Assembly (NCBI GenBank): GCA_017470505.1
Contig: JAFUYO010000032.1
Span: 1-53,678 of the forward strand
Direction: 5' to 3'
Source of the DNA: Butyrivibrio sp.
GTDB lineage: Bacteria; Bacillota; Clostridia; Lachnospirales; Lachnospiraceae
DNA: 53,678 bases
Below the pieces are notes generated by a model, which ran no database searches, was not told where the DNA came from, and saw only the letters and a list, made by a program, of their open reading frames with translations. Below, piece by piece: positions 8,366 to 17,669 of the stretch (the stretch's first letter is position 1; the number at the start of each line of letters is the position of its first letter). The position numbers and the translations under genes are program-made.

Positions 8366-9724
8366 ATGGAAAAAACTCAGAACAGACGCGAGTATATGAC
8401 CAGGACGCCGGTGCCGAAGCTCATTTTGTCGCTCTCGGTGCCGACTATAATCAGTATGCTGGTCACGGCAATCTACAACACTGCGGACACCTTTTTTGTT
8501 GCGAGGGTATCGTCGGACCCGGCAGTGAATACCGCAGCTACGGCTTCGGTGGGATTAGTGTTCACTGTAATGGCGATAATACAGGCCTTCGGCTTTTTTT
8601 TCGGGCACGGCTCGGGAAACTATTTGTCGCGAATGTTAGGTGCGGGAAATCACAAGGAAGCAAATGAGATGGCATCGACGGGCTTTGCAATGGCTCTGAT
8701 CGTGGGAGTCATATTCGCCGTTGCCGGAAATATCTTTGTGCAGCCTATAGCGGATTTCCTGGGCGCGACGCCGACAACCATGCAGTTTACCATAGACTAT
8801 ATGAGGATAATCCTCTTTGGCGCGCCCTTCATGATGGCGCAGTTTGTCATTAACAACCAGCTCCGCTTTCAGGGGTCAGCGCTCTACGCCATGGTTGGAC
8901 TTATGTGCGGGGCTGCCATGAACATGGTTCTTGACCCACTCCTTATCCTGGTCTTTCACATGGAGGTCAGGGGAGCTGCGATCGCTACCATCATGGGACA
9001 GATAACGAGCTTTGTCGTGCTGCTCATCGGAACCAGCAGGGGCGAGAACATCAAGATGAGCATAAAAAACGTCAGGATAAACGCCCACTATATGCTTGAG
9101 CTTGTAAACGGAGGAGCACCCTCTCTTTTCAGGCAGGGGCTTGCCTCGATATCGACGCTTCTCTTAAACAGGACGGCGGGGGCGATCGGGTCAGATGCCG
9201 CAATCGCGGGCATGAGCGTAGCAGGCAGGATAATGCTGATGATGGGATCTGCCCTCATCGGCTTTGGCCAGGGCTATCAGCCTGTGTGCTCCTTTAACTA
9301 CGGAGCTGGGCTCACAAAGAGGGTTAAAGAGGGGTACATTTTCTGCGTGAAGTACTCGACGATATTCCTCATTGGAATAGGCGCCGTCTGCTTTGTATTT
9401 GCACCACAGATCATATCTCTTTTCTCAAAGGACCCTGCGGCGATCGAGGTAGGAGTTGCCGCGCTGAGGTTCATGGCAGCGGCCCAGCCTCTCTCGGGAG
9501 CGATTGTCATCAGCAACATGATGCTGCAGTCCATAGGAAAGGGGCTCAAGGCATCGATAACGGCATCAGCCAGAAACGGCATCTGCTTTATACCGCTGAT
9601 CCTGATACTTCCACAGTTTCTGGGAATCAGGGGAGTTGAGATGACACAGGCCTGCGCGGATGTGTTATCGCTCTTTATAGCAGTGCCCATGGCTCTCTCC
9701 GAGCTTAAAAATTTTAAGGACTGA
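8366..9724 (+). CDS. MATE family efflux transporter
   Basis: A 452-residue membrane protein with about twelve hydrophobic segments in two similar halves. The start TPVPKLILSLSVPTIISML and the NTADTFFV stretch are typical of the MATE/DinF branch, which expels cationic compounds by H+ or Na+ antiport. The ATG at 8366 is chosen for AAGGA about 9 bases upstream and because the family begins here; an earlier frame start at 8324 adds 14 residues without a site. It is divergent from the NAD operon and apparently a single gene. The substrate cannot be told from sequence. Confidence 0.92.
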   Translation: MEKTQNRREYMTRTPVPKLILSLSVPTIISMLVTAIYNTADTFFVARVSSDPAVNTAATASVGLVFTVMAIIQAFGFFFGHGSGNYLSRMLGAGNHKEANEMASTGFAMALIVGVIFAVAGNIFVQPIADFLGATPTTMQFTIDYMRIILFGAPFMMAQFVINNQLRFQGSALYAMVGLMCGAAMNMVLDPLLILVFHMEVRGAAIATIMGQITSFVVLLIGTSRGENIKMSIKNVRINAHYMLELVNGGAPSLFRQGLASISTLLLNRTAGAIGSDAAIAGMSVAGRIMLMMGSALIGFGQGYQPVCSFNYGAGLTKRVKEGYIFCVKYSTIFLIGIGAVCFVFAPQIISLFSKDPAAIEVGVAALRFMAAAQPLSGAIVISNMMLQSIGKGLKASITASARNGICFIPLILILPQFLGIRGVEMTQACADVLSLFIAVPMALSELKNFKD

Positions 9725-9799
9725 TATGATACGGTTGTAACTAAGTACAATAATAAATAATATTTATTATTGGATTAGCATATGGAAAAGGGGCTTATT

Positions 9800-11485
9800 A
9801 TGGGCTTTAAAGTTGGTGTAGGAAAGTCTGATTTCAGAGACATGAGAGAAGCAGGCAATTATTATGTTGATAAGACAGAGATGCTTTATGAGCTTGTTCA
9901 TGATACAGACAATGCAGTCAGTTTGTTCACAAGGCCGAGACGTTTTGGAAAAACACTCATGATGAGCATGATGGAGAATTTCTTTAACATAAGGAAGGAC
10001 AGTAAAGAGATTTTCGATGGTCTTGACATCATGGAACATTCTGAGTTCTGTGATAAATGGATGAATAAGTATCCGGTGTTGTTTATTTCTTTTAAAGATG
10101 CGGGAGCGGATGAATATAGTGTGGCATATGACAAGCTTTGTAGCACGGTAGCGGATGTATGTAAGAATTATTCTGATGTCATGAATAATGAAAAAATAAA
10201 TCCTGCCGATTTACAGATGTTTGAAAAGCTCATGTTCAGGAACGCTTCGTCTGCAGAAATACAGGTTGCGTTCAGAACCATAATGCGTATTCTTTATTCA
10301 GTATATGGGAAAAAGGTCATTCTTCTTATAGATGAATATGATGTGCCATTAGCGAAAGCAAGTGAGAAAGATTCTGCAGAGAATAGCTATTATTCAAAAA
10401 TGCCGGATGTTATAAAAGGCATTATGAGTACTGCTCTAAAGGATAATGAATACCTTCAATTTGCAGTTATAACAGGTTGCCTTCGTATCGCAAAGGAAAG
10501 TATTTTTACAGGCACTAATAACTTTGCATCATACTCTGTTCTTGATGATGGATTTTCAAAGTATTTCGGTTTTCTGGAAAAAGATGTTGATGCCATTATC
10601 ACAGCTGCCGGAAGGCAGGACAGGAAAGATGTAATCAGGCGCTGGTATAATGGATACGTATTTGGAAAAAGCTATCTGTATTGTCCATGGGATGTAATCA
10701 ATTATCTGTCGGAATTAAAGAAGGATCCGAATCTCGCACCTAAGAATTACTGGAAGAATACAAGCCACAATGGCATATTGCTTACTTTTGTAAAGAGAAC
10801 GGATTTTGATGTTTCCGATAAGTTTGAAGCGCTGTTAAATGGTGGAACAGTATCTGCTACCATAACAGATCAGCTTACATATGATACATTGCACTCTTCT
10901 GAAGACAATCTCTGGAGTGTCCTGCTTATGACAGGGTATATAACAAAAGCGGACATAGCTGAAAGTTGCAGCACAGTATCCTTAAAGATTCCAAACAAGG
11001 AGATTTCATCCATATTTGAAGATACTGTTGTAAAATTCTTTGAAGAGACCGCGGACACTGAGATTATTTCATCCCTGATAAATGCATTTTGGCAAAGTGA
11101 TGAAGTAGAAGCAACCACACTTATATCAGACCTTCTATGGAATACAATCAGCTATAATGATTATCATGAGGATTACTATCATGCCTTTCTTGCAGGCATT
11201 TTTGTAGGACGTGGATATAGTGTTGAGTCTAATAAGGAAAAGGGACTTGAAAGACCGGATATCTCTCTTAAGGATAAGAAGGGACGCAGGGCTATCATCA
11301 TAGAAGCAAAAAAATCCGACAGAGAAGCAGATTTGGATAAGGACTGCGATGAGGCAATCCAGCAGATTATTGATAAAAGATATGCCGATGGAATGTATGG
11401 ATATGAGCAGATTCTTTGTTATGGAGTAGCATTTTACCAGAAACGGGCAAAAGTGAAGAAGATGCAACAGGACGCGCTGATATAG
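9800..11485 (+). CDS. AAA-ATPase-like protein with C-terminal PD-(D/E)XK nuclease-like domain (DUF1703 type)
   Basis: A 561-residue protein. The family-typical start (GVGKSDFRDMREAGNYYVDKT) and the AAAGGGG site favour ATG 9800 over ATG 9782. The N-terminal domain has the degenerate P-loop RPRRFGKTLMMSMM (residues about 45-58) and a Walker B-like strand VILLIDEYDVPLA. The C-terminal domain has GLERPDISLKDKKGRRAIII followed by EAKK, matching a PD-(D/E)XK core. Such genes occur in many copies in anaerobes and are thought to be accessory; their function is unsettled. Base composition is visibly AT-richer than neighbours and codons differ (GAT, AAA, TTT preferred), suggesting recent transfer. Confidence 0.85.
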   Translation: MGFKVGVGKSDFRDMREAGNYYVDKTEMLYELVHDTDNAVSLFTRPRRFGKTLMMSMMENFFNIRKDSKEIFDGLDIMEHSEFCDKWMNKYPVLFISFKDAGADEYSVAYDKLCSTVADVCKNYSDVMNNEKINPADLQMFEKLMFRNASSAEIQVAFRTIMRILYSVYGKKVILLIDEYDVPLAKASEKDSAENSYYSKMPDVIKGIMSTALKDNEYLQFAVITGCLRIAKESIFTGTNNFASYSVLDDGFSKYFGFLEKDVDAIITAAGRQDRKDVIRRWYNGYVFGKSYLYCPWDVINYLSELKKDPNLAPKNYWKNTSHNGILLTFVKRTDFDVSDKFEALLNGGTVSATITDQLTYDTLHSSEDNLWSVLLMTGYITKADIAESCSTVSLKIPNKEISSIFEDTVVKFFEETADTEIISSLINAFWQSDEVEATTLISDLLWNTISYNDYHEDYYHAFLAGIFVGRGYSVESNKEKGLERPDISLKDKKGRRAIIIEAKKSDREADLDKDCDEAIQQIIDKRYADGMYGYEQILCYGVAFYQKRAKVKKMQQDALI

Positions 11486-11606
11486 AAGCTGCACAGATAA
11501 TTCAGGATGACTTATATCATGCTATAAGTTTTAGTTCATTTTACATTAGACAGTGCTGTGCTAGTATTTATTTATCAAAAAGAAAATCCGAAGGGAGACA
11601 AAAGAT

Positions 11607-12548
11607 ATGGCAAAGATTAAAGAGAGCGCACTTGAACTTATTGGTGGAACACCACTTCTTAAACTTAACGGATACAGCAAAAACGCAGGAGTAACCGGAG
11701 CAACGATTCTGGCAAAGCTCGAGTACTTAAATCCCGCAGGCTCCGTCAAGGACAGAATTGCACTCGCTATGATAGAGGACGCTGAAAAGAGCGGAAAACT
11801 AAAGCCCGGAGCTACGATAATAGAGCCTACATCGGGAAATACAGGTATAGGACTTGCGGCAGTCGCAGCATCCAAGGGCTACAGGGCAATCCTGACACTG
11901 CCCGACACGATGAGCGTTGAGAGAAGAAACCTCTTAAAGGCATACGGCGCAGAGCTCGTACTCACAGAGGGCGCAAAGGGAATGAAGGGAGCCATCGCAA
12001 AGGCTGAGGAGCTTGAGAAGGAGATAGAGGGTGCAGTTATCCTCGGGCAGTTCGTAAATCCCGCGAACCCCGCAGTTCACAAGGCGACAACGGGACCTGA
12101 GATCTGGGATCAGACCGACGGCAAGGTTGACATATTCGTAGCAGGTGTCGGCACAGGCGGAACCATCACAGGTGTCGGCGAGTACTTAAAGGAGCAGAAA
12201 CCTGACGTGAAGGTTGTGGCAGTTGAGCCCGCGACAAGCCCCGTGCTCTCAAAGGGCGAGGCAGGAGCTCACAAGATCCAGGGAATCGGCGCAGGCTTTG
12301 TTCCCGATACCCTCAACACCAAAATCTATGATGAGGTCATCGCGATTGAGAACGATGACGCCTTCGCAGAGGGCAGGAGATTTGCCGTATCTGAGGGAAT
12401 CCTCGTGGGCATCTCATCAGGAGCAGCACTCAAGGCAGCTGCTATCCTCGCATCAAGGGAAGAGAACAAGGGCAAGACTATCGTAGTGCTCCTGCCTGAC
12501 TCAGGCGACAGGTATCTCTCTACGCCTCTCTTCCAGGAGCTCAATTGA
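11607..12548 (+). CDS. cysK: Cysteine synthase A (O-acetylserine sulfhydrylase)
   Basis: A 313-residue, full-length PLP enzyme making cysteine from O-acetylserine and sulfide. The PLP lysine is K48 in [11 protein letters not shown]; the substrate loop TSGNTG is at residues 75-80; the phosphate loop GTGGTITG is near residue 180. The C-terminal [11 protein letters not shown] is typical of CysK. AAGGGAG precedes the ATG. It is followed by a terminator and then by a LysR regulator, which may control it. CysM is less likely, given the close match to CysK loops. Confidence 0.95.
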   Translation: MAKIKESALELIGGTPLLKLNGYSKNAGVTGATILAKLEYLNPAGSVKDRIALAMIEDAEKSGKLKPGATIIEPTSGNTGIGLAAVAASKGYRAILTLPDTMSVERRNLLKAYGAELVLTEGAKGMKGAIAKAEELEKEIEGAVILGQFVNPANPAVHKATTGPEIWDQTDGKVDIFVAGVGTGGTITGVGEYLKEQKPDVKVVAVEPATSPVLSKGEAGAHKIQGIGAGFVPDTLNTKIYDEVIAIENDDAFAEGRRFAVSEGILVGISSGAALKAAAILASREENKGKTIVVLLPDSGDRYLSTPLFQELN

Positions 12549-12618
12549 TATGATGTCAGGGGCAAAAGTTTTTATCTACTTTTACCCTTAATATAATAGA
12601 CATTACTCGGCAGAAATT

Positions 12619-12659
12619 ACTGCTTCAGTCCACTCATTCGCGGGCTGAGGCAGTTTTTT
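12619..12659 (+). terminator. Terminator of cysK
   Basis: ACTGCTTCAG (12619-12628) pairs with CTGAGGCAGT (12645-12654) with one G-U pair, followed by six T residues. Confidence 0.8.
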
Positions 12660-12672
12660 ATTCAATACAACC

Positions 12673-12703
12673 TTGTAAAAAATAAGCTGTGATATGGTAT
12701 AAT
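12673..12703 (+). promoter_or_regulatory. Promoter of the LysR gene (extended -10)
   Basis: TATAAT at 12698-12703 preceded by TGG (extended -10). The best -35 is TTGTAA at 12673-12678, but the spacer is 19 bases, so the extended -10 probably carries most of the weight. Confidence 0.4.
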
Positions 12704-12752
12704 TCCTTGAAAGTCTTTTTGAACTTAAAATTATCGGTAAGGAGCAGTACAG

Positions 12753-13655
12753 ATGACCATATTACAGCTTAAATACGTTATTGCAATAGATGAGGAGTGC
12801 TCGATGCGAAAGGCCGCTGACAGGCTATATGTGTCACAGCCCGGACTTTCGAGTGCCGTGAGAGAGCTTGAGAGCGAGATCGGCATTCAGATCTTCGAGA
12901 GGGTTCACAACGGAGTTGTGACCACAGCTGCAGGAGCCTCTTTTATTGCTTATGCAAGGAGCGCGGTTGAACAGTTTGAGAGGATAGAGGAGCGGTATTT
13001 AAATGCGGGGAGCGAGCGCCCGACGTTCTCAGTGTCGATGCAGCACTACACGATCGCTGTCAACGCGTTTATCGACACGGTAAAAGAGTATGACCTTCCG
13101 GAGTACCAGTATTCAATCAGGGAAACGCAGACGGGTGAAGTAATTGAGGATGTCAAGACTTTAAAGAGCGAGGTGGGTGTTATAGCGCTCAGCGATTTTA
13201 ACAAGGCGACCTTTAAGAAGATATTTGCGGATGCATCGCTGGAATTCCATGAGCTCTTTTCACGAAATACGTACGTGTATCTAAGCAAGGACCACCCTCT
13301 CGCAGACAGGCAGGAGCTCTCGCTCTCAGACCTTGAGGACTACCCCTGCATGGTGTTTGACCAGGGTGACAACACTTCATTCTATTATAGGGAAGAAGCA
13401 CTTGCCACCTACGACTACAAGAAGGTCATCAGCACCAACGAGAGGGCGACGTCCACGGAGCTGATGCTGGGGCTGAACGGCTACGCTGTCGGCGTCGCAA
13501 TGCTCGGGGACTCCCTTAACAAGTCGGACATAAAAGTGGTCAAGCTGAAGGAGGAGGAGACGCTCACCTTTGGCTACATCGTAAGGAAGGGCGCAAAGCT
13601 TAGCGAAATGGGAGAGGCTTTTATAGAAAAGTTAAAGCGGCACAAAAACGACTGA
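12753..13655 (+). CDS. LysR family transcriptional regulator, probably of sulfur amino acid genes
   Basis: A 300-residue protein with an N-terminal winged helix-turn-helix (about residues 3-60: LKYVIAIDEECSMRKAADRL, then SQPGLSSAVRELE) and a C-terminal periplasmic-binding-like effector domain. GTAAGGAG is 9 bases before the ATG. It lies between cysK and metQNI, so a CmbR/CysR-like role in cysteine or methionine supply is likely. A dyad TATAG-N10-CTATA, the general shape of a LysR site, lies downstream in the metQ leader. The effector is not known; O-acetylserine or homocysteine would be typical. Confidence 0.9.
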   Translation: MTILQLKYVIAIDEECSMRKAADRLYVSQPGLSSAVRELESEIGIQIFERVHNGVVTTAAGASFIAYARSAVEQFERIEERYLNAGSERPTFSVSMQHYTIAVNAFIDTVKEYDLPEYQYSIRETQTGEVIEDVKTLKSEVGVIALSDFNKATFKKIFADASLEFHELFSRNTYVYLSKDHPLADRQELSLSDLEDYPCMVFDQGDNTSFYYREEALATYDYKKVISTNERATSTELMLGLNGYAVGVAMLGDSLNKSDIKVVKLKEEETLTFGYIVRKGAKLSEMGEAFIEKLKRHKND

Positions 13656-13693
13656 GGAAGGATCTGTTAAGAACGGGCGAGAGGGTGATAGCC

Positions 13694-13713
13694 TATAGTT
13701 ATAGCTTTCTATA
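13694..13713. promoter_or_regulatory. Candidate LysR operator upstream of metQ
   Basis: Dyad TATAG-N10-CTATA, resembling the TATAGTT...AACTATA Met-boxes of streptococcal MetR-type regulators. It lies 74 bases before the likely metQ -35, so direct activation would need further half-sites nearer the promoter. Confidence 0.4.
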
Positions 13714-13786
13714 AGAGCTGTCTTGTTGCGCAGCGGATAAAGTGGGGATATATTGTATTATATTCAAAGGCAATCAGGATATTGTC

Positions 13787-13815
13787 TTGGATAAAAAAGT
13801 GTATTATCATACATT
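13787..13815 (+). promoter_or_regulatory. Promoter of metQNI
   Basis: TTGGAT (13787-13792), 17 bases, TACATT (13810-13815), 45 bases before the metQ ATG. The -10 region lies in a 17-base string (13805-13821) that recurs with one change before apbE (17905-17921). Confidence 0.5.
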
Positions 13816-13859
13816 AGTGTGTAAAAAAATTGAATACACACAACAAAGGAGGAAAAATT

Positions 13860-14813
13860 ATGAAAAAAAATCTATTCACAAGCCTTTTACTGGCAGGAAC
13901 ACTTTCACTTGGAATTCTTACAGGATGCGGAGAGACTGCAGCCGAGACAACAAGCGAAGCACCTGCTGAGACACCTGCAGAGACAGGCGCAGCAGAAGCT
14001 GAGACTAAAGAGAGCGCAGAGGCTGCAGAGGCAACTGCCGATGATGGTGACAAGACCATCACAGTCGGAGCAACACCCGTACCTCACGCAGAGATCCTCG
14101 ACAACATTGTAAAGGAAGTACTTGCAGAGGATGGCTGGACTTTAGAGACCGTTGTTTTCTCAGACTATGTGCTTCCCAACACATCACTTGAAGAGGGTGA
14201 GCTCGATGCAAACTACTTCCAGACTCTTGGTTACATGAACCAGCAGAACTCTGATGCAGGACTTCACCTTACAGCTGTTGCAGGTATCCACATTGAGCCC
14301 ATGGGTATCTACTCAGAGAAGTACACATCACTTGAGGAGCTTCCCGACGGCGCTTCTATCGGTATTCCCAACGACCCCGACAACGGAGAGAGAGGAATTG
14401 ACCTTCTTGTTCAAAAGGGTCTTTTAACTTCCAAGGGTGGTTTCGGAACAGACGCTAACTACACAGAGGATTCACTTACAAACGACAAAGAGGCAAATCC
14501 TCACGGATATGTGATCACACCTCTTGAGGCTGCTTCACTTCCTCTTTCACTTCCTGATCTCGATGCGGCTACTATCAACGGAAACTACGCACTTGAGGCT
14601 GGGCTTCCTTCTGAGTATCCCGCTCTTGATATCGAGGAGTTTGACGACGAGACAACTGTTAAGAGAACAAACTTCCTTGTAGTTAAGGACGGCAATCAGG
14701 ATTCCGAGAAGACACAGGCTCTTATCAAGGCTCTTCAGTCTGACAAGGTTCAGGCTTATATCGATGAGACCTACAAGGGAGCAGTTATCACATCTTTCAT
14801 TGACGCAGAGTAA
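13860..14813 (+). CDS. metQ: Methionine ABC transporter substrate-binding lipoprotein
   Basis: A 317-residue NlpA/MetQ-type lipoprotein. The signal peptide ends in LTGC (Cys about residue 24), then an Ala/Glu/Thr-rich linker runs to about residue 65. The mature domain shows the family pattern VGATPVPHAEIL, ANYFQTLGYMNQQN, PNDPDNGERGIDLL and NGNYALEAGL. It captures D/L-methionine outside the membrane and hands it to MetNI. GGAGG lies 6 bases before ATG 13860; upstream in-frame starts lack a site. The stop is 3 bases before metN, so they are translationally linked. Confidence 0.93.
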   Translation: MKKNLFTSLLLAGTLSLGILTGCGETAAETTSEAPAETPAETGAAEAETKESAEAAEATADDGDKTITVGATPVPHAEILDNIVKEVLAEDGWTLETVVFSDYVLPNTSLEEGELDANYFQTLGYMNQQNSDAGLHLTAVAGIHIEPMGIYSEKYTSLEELPDGASIGIPNDPDNGERGIDLLVQKGLLTSKGGFGTDANYTEDSLTNDKEANPHGYVITPLEAASLPLSLPDLDAATINGNYALEAGLPSEYPALDIEEFDDETTVKRTNFLVVKDGNQDSEKTQALIKALQSDKVQAYIDETYKGAVITSFIDAE

Positions 14814-14816
14814 ATC

Positions 14817-15788
14817 ATGATAAAAATAAACAACGTACAAAAAGCATTTAAAAAAACCGAGGTTCTAAAAGATGTCACCATCGAGATTGAGGATGGTGAG
14901 ATATTCGGGATAATCGGGCAGTCAGGAGCGGGGAAGTCTACGCTCCTTCGCTGCATTAATGGACTTGAATCCTACGACGGCGGCAGCATTGTCGTAGGAA
15001 ATCAGAGAGTCGATATCAAAGACAAGAAAAAGCTGAGAAACCTTCAGAAGAAAATGGGTATGATATTCCAGAGTTTCAATCTGCTGGAGCGCCTTGATGT
15101 CTATCACAATGTGGCCCTTCCCATGAAGTTCTGGGGGATTCCGATAAATACCCCTGCTGCAAAAGAAAAGATAATGAATCTCATTAAGCTCGTGGGACTC
15201 GAGGAGAAAGTGCACGCAAGGCCGCGTGAGCTCTCAGGCGGACAGAAGCAGAGAGTTGCAATTGCAAGGGCACTTGTGCTCGACCCTGAGATACTTCTGT
15301 GCGACGAGGCGACAAGCGCTCTTGACCCGGAGATCACAAAGGGGATACTCGCTCTTTTGCAGAAGATCAACAGGGAGATGGGGATAACCATAGTGGTCGT
15401 AACCCACCAGATGGAAGTCGTCAAGCAGATCTGTCAGAGAGTCGCGTTTTTAAGCCACGGAAAAGTCCTCGCAACAGGGAAACCTGAACAGCTTTTTGTC
15501 TGGCCAAAGGAGAGGGAGATAAGGGATTTCCTGAGGGAGGAGAGCGACAAGCTGCCGACGAACGGCGTGAACTTAAAGCTCTTTTTCTTCGGAGAGGGCA
15601 ACCAGAGACCCATCGTCACGCAGATGTCGCAGGAGCTGCACACGGATTTCAACATCTGCTGGGCAAAACTCGAGGATTTCAGGGAGGACGTGTACGGAAG
15701 CCTTGTCCTGAACATGAATGAGAAGGACCTTGAGAAGGCCTGCAAATTCTTAGATTCCAAGAATGTTACCTGGGAAGTTTTGAAGTGA
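14817..15788 (+). CDS. metN: Methionine ABC transporter ATP-binding protein
   Basis: A 323-residue ABC ATPase. Walker A GQSGAGKST is at residues 34-42, the Q-loop is in MIFQSFNLLERL, the signature is LSGGQKQRVAIARAL and Walker B is EILLCDEATSALDP. The last 80 residues form the NIL domain, which in MetN binds methionine and shuts transport when the amino acid is plentiful. No good ribosome binding site precedes the ATG; it starts 3 bases after metQ, so translational coupling is likely. It forms a complex with MetI and MetQ. Confidence 0.94.
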   Translation: MIKINNVQKAFKKTEVLKDVTIEIEDGEIFGIIGQSGAGKSTLLRCINGLESYDGGSIVVGNQRVDIKDKKKLRNLQKKMGMIFQSFNLLERLDVYHNVALPMKFWGIPINTPAAKEKIMNLIKLVGLEEKVHARPRELSGGQKQRVAIARALVLDPEILLCDEATSALDPEITKGILALLQKINREMGITIVVVTHQMEVVKQICQRVAFLSHGKVLATGKPEQLFVWPKEREIRDFLREESDKLPTNGVNLKLFFFGEGNQRPIVTQMSQELHTDFNICWAKLEDFREDVYGSLVLNMNEKDLEKACKFLDSKNVTWEVLK

Positions 15789-15824
15789 CGTTTTCTGAAA
15801 AAGAGTAAACAGAGCAGAAGATAA

Positions 15825-15858
15825 GGAGCTGTTTCAAAACTTATTCTTTGGCAGCTCC
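15825..15858 (+). other. Intercistronic hairpin between metN and metI
   Basis: GGAGCTG (15825-15831) pairs with CAGCTCC (15852-15858) across a 20-base loop, with no T run after it. It lies in the 94-base gap inside the operon and may affect mRNA stability or partial termination. Confidence 0.45.
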
Positions 15859-15882
15859 GAAGTTTAAGAGAGAGGAAGTCTT

Positions 15883-16545
15883 ATGTCAGGGATTTTATCA
15901 AGTGCAGGCATGACGTCTATTGTCTGGAATGCCTTTAAACAGACGCTTTACATGGTGTTCTGGTCGACGCTTTTTTCGGTGATAATCGGGTTTATACCAG
16001 CGATAATCTTAACGCTCACGGCGCCTGACGGGCTAAAGCCCAACAAGATAGCATATGAGATCCTGAGCTTTATAGTGAACGTGTTCAGGAGCTTTCCTTT
16101 TATAATCCTGCTCGTCATTCTGATACCTTTTACAAGAATGATTGTGGGGAAATCAATCGGAACAACGGCGTCGATTGTGCCGCTTACGGTGTCTGCGATT
16201 CCCTATATCGCGAGGGTGTTTGAGACGAGCCTTCGCGAGACGAATCCCGGAGTCATCGAGGCAGCAAGGAGCTTTGGGGCGTCCAATTTTCAGATCCTGA
16301 TGAGGGTGTATGTCAAGGAGTCGATTCCCAGGATGCTCAACGGCATTGTGCTGCTCGTCATCTCGCTTGTCGGGTACTCGGCGATGGCAGGAACTGTCGG
16401 AGGCGGCGGTGTCGGTGATATCGCAATCCGCTACGGCTACCAGCAGTACAAGACGGATTACCTCATTGTGTGCTCAATCATACTGATCGCATTTGTGCAG
16501 TTTATCCAGATGCTGGGCAACTATATGTACAAGAAGATGAGCTGA
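15883..16545 (+). CDS. metI: Methionine ABC transporter permease
   Basis: A 220-residue membrane protein with five likely membrane segments. It carries the permease EAA loop (EAARSFGASNFQILMRVYV) that contacts MetN, and the MetI-typical GYSAMAGTVGGGGVGDIA. AGAGGAAG precedes the ATG. It is the last gene of metQNI. A dispersed inverted repeat begins 6 bases after its stop codon. Confidence 0.94.
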   Translation: MSGILSSAGMTSIVWNAFKQTLYMVFWSTLFSVIIGFIPAIILTLTAPDGLKPNKIAYEILSFIVNVFRSFPFIILLVILIPFTRMIVGKSIGTTASIVPLTVSAIPYIARVFETSLRETNPGVIEAARSFGASNFQILMRVYVKESIPRMLNGIVLLVISLVGYSAMAGTVGGGGVGDIAIRYGYQQYKTDYLIVCSIILIAFVQFIQMLGNYMYKKMS

Positions 16546-16551
16546 CGCAGT

Positions 16552-16694
16552 AAGGAACTGTAGCGAATTAACTTAGTCATTTGACTTGTCTGCTTTCCCG
16601 ACAGCTGCGTCAAATGAATAAGTAATTCTGCTACAATTCCTAATCGGAAAATCAGGTAAGTGAAATTGTGATTTTATTCTGTAACAGTTCATAA
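16552..16694. repeat. Dispersed inverted-repeat element, copy 1 (complete unit plus a second right end)
   Basis: 16552-16643 starts with AAGGAACTGTAGCGAATTAA and ends with GCTACAATTCCTAA, with an inner inverted repeat GTCATTTGAC / GTCAAATGA. Directly after it, 16644-16694 is a solitary right-hand part (GAAAATCAGG ... TTCTGTAACAGTTC) shared with the copy at 21806-21878. No reading frame is present. The unit lies between metI and larE. Confidence 0.75.
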
Positions 16695-16788
16695 GTGTCT
16701 ATGGCATGAGTCTGCAGGCATGTTGAAACTGTTTGAATATTTGCCGGTGACTGGGAAGGCGTAGTCGTGAAGGCTAAAGGAGGACGAT

Positions 16789-17628
16789 ATGCAGGTTAGT
16801 ATGTCAGCTACAGCAGAGCAGCTTAGTAAGTACAACAGTCTTTTGTCGATTCTGTCAAACTACGGGAGAGTTGCCGTGGCGTTTTCAAGCGGCGTCGATT
16901 CCACGTTTCTTTTGTATGCGGCGCGCGCAGCGCTCTCTGACAACGTGGTTGCACTCACTGCCGCTTCGCCCGTCTTTCCTAAGAGAGAATTAAATGAGGC
17001 TATAGATTACTGCAAGCGCCTCGGAGTTGAGCACAGGCTCATCGATATTGACGAGCTTGAGATAGAAGGCTTTGCGGAGAATCCCAAAAACAGGTGCTAC
17101 ATCTGCAAGAAGAGCCTGTTTGCTGCCTTTAAGAAGGCAGCAGATGATATGGGCATCGGAGTTGTGTTAGAGGGATCGAACAGGGACGATGAGGGAGATT
17201 ACCGCCCGGGACTTTTGGCGATCAGGGAGCTTGACATCAAGAGCCCACTGCGCGAGGCTGACCTTTACAAGGATGATATCAGGGCGCTGTCTGTTCACTT
17301 TGGGCTGCCAACCTGGGACAAGCCTTCTTTTGCCTGCCTGGCAAGCCGATTCCCCTATGGCGAGATGATCAGCTACAAGAAGCTTGAGATGGTCGATAAG
17401 TCCGAGCAGCTTCTGTTGGAGCTTGGATTTAAGCAGTTTCGCGTTCGCATCCACGGAGAGGATACGTTTATCGCAAGGATCGAGGTACCTGAGGATGATA
17501 TTGAGCGCTTTATGCAGCGCGATGTCAGGACAAAGGTCAATTCTGAACTTGTCCGATTTGGATTCAGTTACGTCTCGCTTGATCTTCGCGGCTACCGCAC
17601 CGGCAGCATGAACGAGGTGCTGAGCTGA
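16789..17628 (+). CDS. larE: ATP-dependent sulfur transferase LarE-like
   Basis: A 279-residue PP-loop protein (SGVDST at residues 34-39). LarE transfers sulfur to build the nickel-pincer nucleotide of lactate racemase. Three cysteines fit a cluster-binding type: C103 and C106 in NRCYICKK and C183 in FACLASRFPYG; C183 is at the position of the sacrificial Cys of Lactobacillus LarE. AAAGGAGG sits 5 bases before the ATG. No larA, larB or larC is in the window, so the actual sulfur acceptor is open. It lies after the metI repeat element and before a long palindrome, so it is probably a single gene. Confidence 0.87.
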   Translation: MQVSMSATAEQLSKYNSLLSILSNYGRVAVAFSSGVDSTFLLYAARAALSDNVVALTAASPVFPKRELNEAIDYCKRLGVEHRLIDIDELEIEGFAENPKNRCYICKKSLFAAFKKAADDMGIGVVLEGSNRDDEGDYRPGLLAIRELDIKSPLREADLYKDDIRALSVHFGLPTWDKPSFACLASRFPYGEMISYKKLEMVDKSEQLLLELGFKQFRVRIHGEDTFIARIEVPEDDIERFMQRDVRTKVNSELVRFGFSYVSLDLRGYRTGSMNEVLS

Positions 17629-17669
17629 TACCTTTATAAAACTATTAAAGAAGTCTTTGTGCGCTTCAT

